Assembly (NCBI RefSeq): GCF_039543385.1
Contig: NZ_BAABJQ010000011.1
Span: 124,001 to 188,000 of the forward strand
Direction: 5' to 3'
DNA: 64,000 nucleotides
From: Rugosimonospora acidiphila
GTDB taxonomy: Bacteria; Actinomycetota; Actinomycetes; Mycobacteriales; Micromonosporaceae
The position numbers and the translations under genes are program-made. Below are positions 60,478-64,000 of this stretch, one piece after another. The notes below the pieces were generated by a model that saw only the letters and a list, made by a program, of their open reading frames with translations, was not told the DNA's origin and did no database searches. How positions within the stretch are numbered: the stretch's first letter is position 1; each line of letters opens with the position of its first letter.

Positions 60478-61620
60478 GTGAGGATCACCCGCCGGGGCAT
60501 CGGCGTGCTCATCGCAGGCGTTCTGCTGCTGGTCGGCGGGGACGGGTTCGGCTATCCGGAGCTGGCCGCGGTCGGGGCGGCCGGCGTGCTCGCGGTCGTC
60601 CTGTCCCTGGTCGCCGGCCTGCTGCGGCCCCGGCTGGAGGTGCGGCGCCAGGTCGAGCCGGAGCGGGTGATGCGCGGCGACCCCTGCCAGGTGACGCTCA
60701 CGGTCACCAACGGCCGGTCCTGGGGTGCGCTGACCGTGGTGGGCGAGGACGCCTGCGGCGAGAGTGCCGTGCCGATCCCGCCGGTGCGGCTGCGGCCGGG
60801 CCGGGGCACCTCCGTGACGTACCCGGTGCCCACTCGGCGTCGCGGCGTGGTCCAGCTCGGGCCGATGCGGGTGGGCCGGCGCGACCCGTTCGGCCTGGCC
60901 CGGGCCCAGCGCCCGTACGGCGACCCGGCGCAGGTCTGGGTCTACCCGTACCTGCACCCGGTGACCACGGTGCCGTCCGGCTCGTCGCGCAACCCCGACG
61001 GGCTGTCCGAGCGGGTACCGCACGGCAGCAGCACCTTCGACTCGTTGCGGGAGTACGTGCCCGGCGACGACCTGCGGCACGTGCACTGGCGCACCAGCGC
61101 CCGGATCGGCGAGCTGATGGTGCGTGAGCGGGTGGACACCAGCCGGCCCCGGCTCGTGGTGCTGCTGGACGACCGCCAGGTGGTGCACCGGGGCGACACC
61201 TTCGAGGACGCGTGCGAGGCGGCCGCCTCGCTGATCAACGCGGCGATCCGGTCCGAGCTGGCCGTGCACCTGCTCACCACGAGCGGCGCCAGCGTGCCGG
61301 TGGCGCCGGACAGCACCGGGTACCTGGACGTGCTGGCCGAGGCGCGCCCGCACATCGACGACGAGCTGGGCAAGACCGGCCTGGGCGGGATCACCGAGCG
61401 GGCCCGGCAGATGCGGGCCGGCGACACGCTGATCTGCCTGACCGGGCAGGCCACGCCGGAGGATCTGGGCACCATGATGGGCCTTGGCGGCACCTACGCC
61501 GCCATCATGATCGGGGTGTTCGGGCCGCAGTCGATGCCGGTGAGCGGCGCGGGGCTCCAGGTGATCACCGCTCGGGACGCCGCCGACTTCGTACGGATGT
61601 GGGACGAGGTCTGGGCGTGA
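60478..61620 (+). CDS. DUF58 domain membrane protein
   Basis: A 380-residue protein with two N-terminal membrane helices (~7-50), an Ig-like region (LTVTNGRSWGALTV, TRRRGVVQLGPM), and the DUF58 core with LREYVPGDDLRHVHWRTSAR, followed by a VWA-like fold (LVVLLDDR). Translation starts at GTG 60478, with GAGGA overlapping the moxR stop 7 bases upstream. The stop overlaps the start of the next gene (GTGA). DUF58 proteins are the usual partners of MoxR ATPases, probably in assembling or activating envelope proteins; the exact job is unknown. Confidence 0.92.
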   Translation: MRITRRGIGVLIAGVLLLVGGDGFGYPELAAVGAAGVLAVVLSLVAGLLRPRLEVRRQVEPERVMRGDPCQVTLTVTNGRSWGALTVVGEDACGESAVPIPPVRLRPGRGTSVTYPVPTRRRGVVQLGPMRVGRRDPFGLARAQRPYGDPAQVWVYPYLHPVTTVPSGSSRNPDGLSERVPHGSSTFDSLREYVPGDDLRHVHWRTSARIGELMVRERVDTSRPRLVVLLDDRQVVHRGDTFEDACEAAASLINAAIRSELAVHLLTTSGASVPVAPDSTGYLDVLAEARPHIDDELGKTGLGGITERARQMRAGDTLICLTGQATPEDLGTMMGLGGTYAAIMIGVFGPQSMPVSGAGLQVITARDAADFVRMWDEVWA

Positions 61621-63950
61621 GGCGGGTCATCGCCGCGCTGTGCTACGCCGGGCTGCTCGCGCTCGGCGCCGGTGCCGCCGGCAGGATCTACGACGGCTCG
61701 CTGTTCGCCCTGCTGGTGGCGGGTGCGGCGGTCGGTTCGGTGGGCATCGGGCTGCTGCTCCTGCGTAGTCCACAGTGGACAGCCGCACCGGTCTCGGTGG
61801 TGGCCATGCTCGGGTACGTGGTCTTCACCGTCTGGTACTCGGCGGGTGCCTCCGGCGTGTCCGGGGCGCTGCCCGCCCTGCTGTCCGAGGCGGTGCGCAA
61901 CGGCGGCCCACAGCTGCTGACCGCGCTCATCCCGGTCGAGGCACAGCCGGACACCGTGCTGGTGCCGGTGGTGCTGGTCTGGATCGGCGGGCTGATCTGC
62001 GTCGAGCTGGGGGTGCGTGCCCGGCGGGGCCCGCTGGCCCTGATCCCGCCGACCGCCATCTACGCCGGCGCGCTGATCATGGCGGGCCCGCACGGCGGGG
62101 TGGAGCCGTGGCGCGCCCTGGCCTACGTCGTGCTGGCCGCCGGTGCGCTGGCGACCGCCGCCTCCGGCCGGACGGTGGACAGGCCGGTGCCGGGTGGGCC
62201 CGCTCCGGTCACCTTCGGCGGCCCGGGGGCCGGGCCACAGCCCATGCCCGAGCTTGCCGCGCCGGGGCGCCTTCAGCTGCGGGTACGGGCGGCGGCCGGG
62301 ATAGCGGTGTTCGTCGCGCTGGCCGCGGCCCTGGTCCCGGTGCTCACCGTGAGCCTGCCGGACGATCCGATCGACCCGCGCAGCGCGGTCGCTCCACCGC
62401 AGTCCGACCTCCTTGACCAGGACCCGCTGGCCCGCATCTCCGGCTGGATGGCCAACCCGGGCGAGCCCCTGTTCGACGCGACCATGTCCGCCGCCAGCAA
62501 GGTCGAGCTGGCCGTGCTCAGCGACTTCGACGGGGCCACCTGGACGATCGGGGCCCAGTACCGCGACGCGGGGCGGCAGCTGCCGCCGCTGGCCCCGCCG
62601 CCCGGTGGCGCCGCCGCCCCGATTTCGGTCAGCCAGGTCACCGAGCAGTTCACCGTGCGCGACCTGGGCGGCTCGCTGGTGCCGGCGGTCAGCGTCCCGC
62701 ATGACATCGACGGCATCCGGGTCGCGTACGACGAGGGCAGCGGCACCCTGCTGCGCCCGAACGGGCTGCCCCCGGGTACCAGCTACTCGGTCACCTCCGA
62801 GGTGCCCAGGTCGAACCCGAACGTGCTGCCGATGGCCACCGTGCCCAGCGGGCCGGACGTCGCCAGGTACCTGGACACCGGCGGCGACGTGCCGGCCCCG
62901 ATGCAGAAGCTCGCCCAGTCCATCGAGCAGGGCAGCGGCGGCGCCTACCAGCGCGCGTACGCCCTCCAGCAGTTCATCGCCGAGCACTACACCTTCGCCC
63001 CCGACGCGCCCAGCGGCCACAACTACGCGAACCTGCAGTTCTTCCTGCTCGCCCCGGTCGAACAGGGCGGCCAGCGGGGCACCTCGGAGCAGTTCGCGGC
63101 CTCCTACGCGGCGCTCGGCCGGTTGATGGGCCTGCCCACCCGGGTGGTGGTCGGCTTCAACGTGCCGGCCGGCCACAGCACGGTCGTCGGCAAGGACGCC
63201 ACGGCCTGGCCCGAGGTGCTGTTCTCGGGCGTCGGCTGGGTGCCGTTCGACCCGATGCCCGGCAACGGCACTCAGCACCGCTCGCTGGAGCAGGACTACA
63301 AGCCGACGCCGACCCCGCCGGCGCCGTCCGACTCCGCCACGCCGCCGGTGCCGAAGCTGCCGTCGTTCTCGGCCAGCCCGCATCCCAGCCGCAGCGCCGC
63401 CGCGCAGTCCGCCGCCGGCGGGCTGCCGCCCTGGACGCCGTGGGTCGTCGTCGGGGTGGTGGTGCTGCTCGTGCTGTTCACCGAGCTGGGCGTGGTGCTG
63501 ACCCGCCGATCGCAGCGCCACGCCAGACTGTCGCGGGGCGCGCCGTCGGACCGGGTACGGGGCGCCTGGCTGGAGGTGCTCGACGCGCTGCGGCTGGCCG
63601 GCCGCCGGCCGCCGGGGCACCTGACCGCTACCGAGGTGGCCCAGTGGGCGGCCCGCCCGCCGGACGGGCCGGGCGCCGCGCTGCCTTCGCTGGACGTGCT
63701 GGTGGAGCTGGCCAACCTGGTGGCGTTCGCACCGGAGTTCGCGGACGAGCGGGACGCGGCCACGGCGGTCTCCGGGGCGGTGGCCTACGTGCGCGGCCTG
63801 CGGCGCACCCAGCCGCTGTGGCGCCGGGTGCTGTGGGACCTGCGTCCCGGCCCGCTGCGCTGGACCAACGCCTCGTTCCCGGAGCCGGCCGCCCCGAGCG
63901 CCGCGCAGACCGGGCCGGGCACGCTGCGCCCGGCGGCCCCGCGTCGCTGA
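61617..63950 (+). CDS. TgpA-like membrane transglutaminase homologue, catalytic residues lost
   Basis: A 777-residue protein. The GTG at 61617 overlaps the DUF58 stop (GTGA), which settles the start. About seven N-terminal membrane helices (to ~residue 240) are followed by an extracytoplasmic transglutaminase-like core (~430-550), a Pro/Ser linker, a last membrane helix (~608-630) and a cytoplasmic DUF4129-like tail (LDALRLAGRRPPGHLTATEVA). In the core the Cys of GxCeqFA is Ser490 (GTSEQFA). The catalytic His of DAHAW is Thr529 (DATAWPEV). Asp545 (PFDP) remains. The fold motifs LMGLPTRVVVGF and GWVPFDPMPG are well kept, so the domain is folded but unlikely to be an active transglutaminase or protease. 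It is the last gene of the operon. Confidence 0.92.
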   Translation: MRRVIAALCYAGLLALGAGAAGRIYDGSLFALLVAGAAVGSVGIGLLLLRSPQWTAAPVSVVAMLGYVVFTVWYSAGASGVSGALPALLSEAVRNGGPQLLTALIPVEAQPDTVLVPVVLVWIGGLICVELGVRARRGPLALIPPTAIYAGALIMAGPHGGVEPWRALAYVVLAAGALATAASGRTVDRPVPGGPAPVTFGGPGAGPQPMPELAAPGRLQLRVRAAAGIAVFVALAAALVPVLTVSLPDDPIDPRSAVAPPQSDLLDQDPLARISGWMANPGEPLFDATMSAASKVELAVLSDFDGATWTIGAQYRDAGRQLPPLAPPPGGAAAPISVSQVTEQFTVRDLGGSLVPAVSVPHDIDGIRVAYDEGSGTLLRPNGLPPGTSYSVTSEVPRSNPNVLPMATVPSGPDVARYLDTGGDVPAPMQKLAQSIEQGSGGAYQRAYALQQFIAEHYTFAPDAPSGHNYANLQFFLLAPVEQGGQRGTSEQFAASYAALGRLMGLPTRVVVGFNVPAGHSTVVGKDATAWPEVLFSGVGWVPFDPMPGNGTQHRSLEQDYKPTPTPPAPSDSATPPVPKLPSFSASPHPSRSAAAQSAAGGLPPWTPWVVVGVVVLLVLFTELGVVLTRRSQRHARLSRGAPSDRVRGAWLEVLDALRLAGRRPPGHLTATEVAQWAARPPDGPGAALPSLDVLVELANLVAFAPEFADERDAATAVSGAVAYVRGLRRTQPLWRRVLWDLRPGPLRWTNASFPEPAAPSAAQTGPGTLRPAAPRR

Positions 63951-64000
63951 ACGCGGGCTCGTCGGTCAGCCGGTGTCGCTTCGGGTCTCGGCGACCGGCA

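Noticed and set aside
61212..61616. Upstream extension of the transglutaminase-like gene
   Set aside because: The region is the coding sequence of DUF58 in another frame; the GTGA overlap at 61617-61620 and the membrane helix right after it settle the start.
63966..64000. 3' end of a possible minus-strand gene (…AETRSDTG then stop at 63966)
   Set aside because: Only about 11 codons are in the window, with no recognisable motif, so it cannot be supported as a gene.

Overview
The window is very G+C-rich. Codons end mostly in G or C, several genes start with GTG, and G/A-rich ribosome binding sites are common. Gene content and order (an ESX-type type VII secretion system with EccB, EccC, EccD, EccE, a mycosin and a WXG100 pair, beside a MoxR/DUF58/transglutaminase cluster) indicate an actinomycete. 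Micromonosporales is my best guess but is not proven by this sequence.

Bases 2-44605 (+) are one uninterrupted reading frame, open at the left edge, that encodes at least 14,866 residues. The first ~34 kb carries about 61 diverged copies of a ~150-residue unit, broken up by Asp/Pro/Gly/Ser-rich linkers that contain exact short tandem repeats. I read this unit as a worn-down relative of the RelA/SpoT-like nucleotidyltransferase domain common in large actinobacterial proteins. The repeats have a higher-order structure: a seven-unit cassette occurs three times in a row and two shorter versions follow. The last ~10 kb encodes a chain of separate modules: an S9 prolyl-oligopeptidase-type hydrolase and an adenosine-deaminase-type amidohydrolase, both with intact catalytic motifs; an uncharacterised helical region ending in two tandem helical domains; a HAD-fold domain without its catalytic aspartates; a second, different Rel-like domain; and an aminoglycoside-phosphotransferase-like domain without its catalytic Asp. 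Related Gly/Asp/Pro linkers separate the enzyme modules like cassette borders.

From 44722 to 56619 lies a complete core type VII secretion locus. mycP (+) directly follows the giant gene. It faces a minus-strand operon eccD-eccB-esxB-esxA across a hairpin. eccC (+) diverges from eccD and converges on a minus-strand pair, eccE and a Pro-rich gene that overlap by ATGA. The mycosin keeps its fold signatures but has lost the catalytic His, Ser and oxyanion Asn. The giant protein is therefore a candidate substrate or surface partner of this machine. That link rests on position only, because the N terminus, where an export signal would be expected, is outside the window.

From 56791 to 63950 (+) is a tightly packed operon: a membrane-anchored propeller/fibronectin-III protein, MoxR AAA+ ATPase, DUF58 protein, and a TgpA-like membrane transglutaminase homologue that has Ser for the catalytic Cys and Thr for the catalytic His. 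Four enzyme-fold proteins or domains in this window therefore look catalytically dead, while two modules of the giant protein look alive. There is no stretch over 300 bases without a gene, and I saw no tRNA, rRNA, CRISPR array or insertion sequence.
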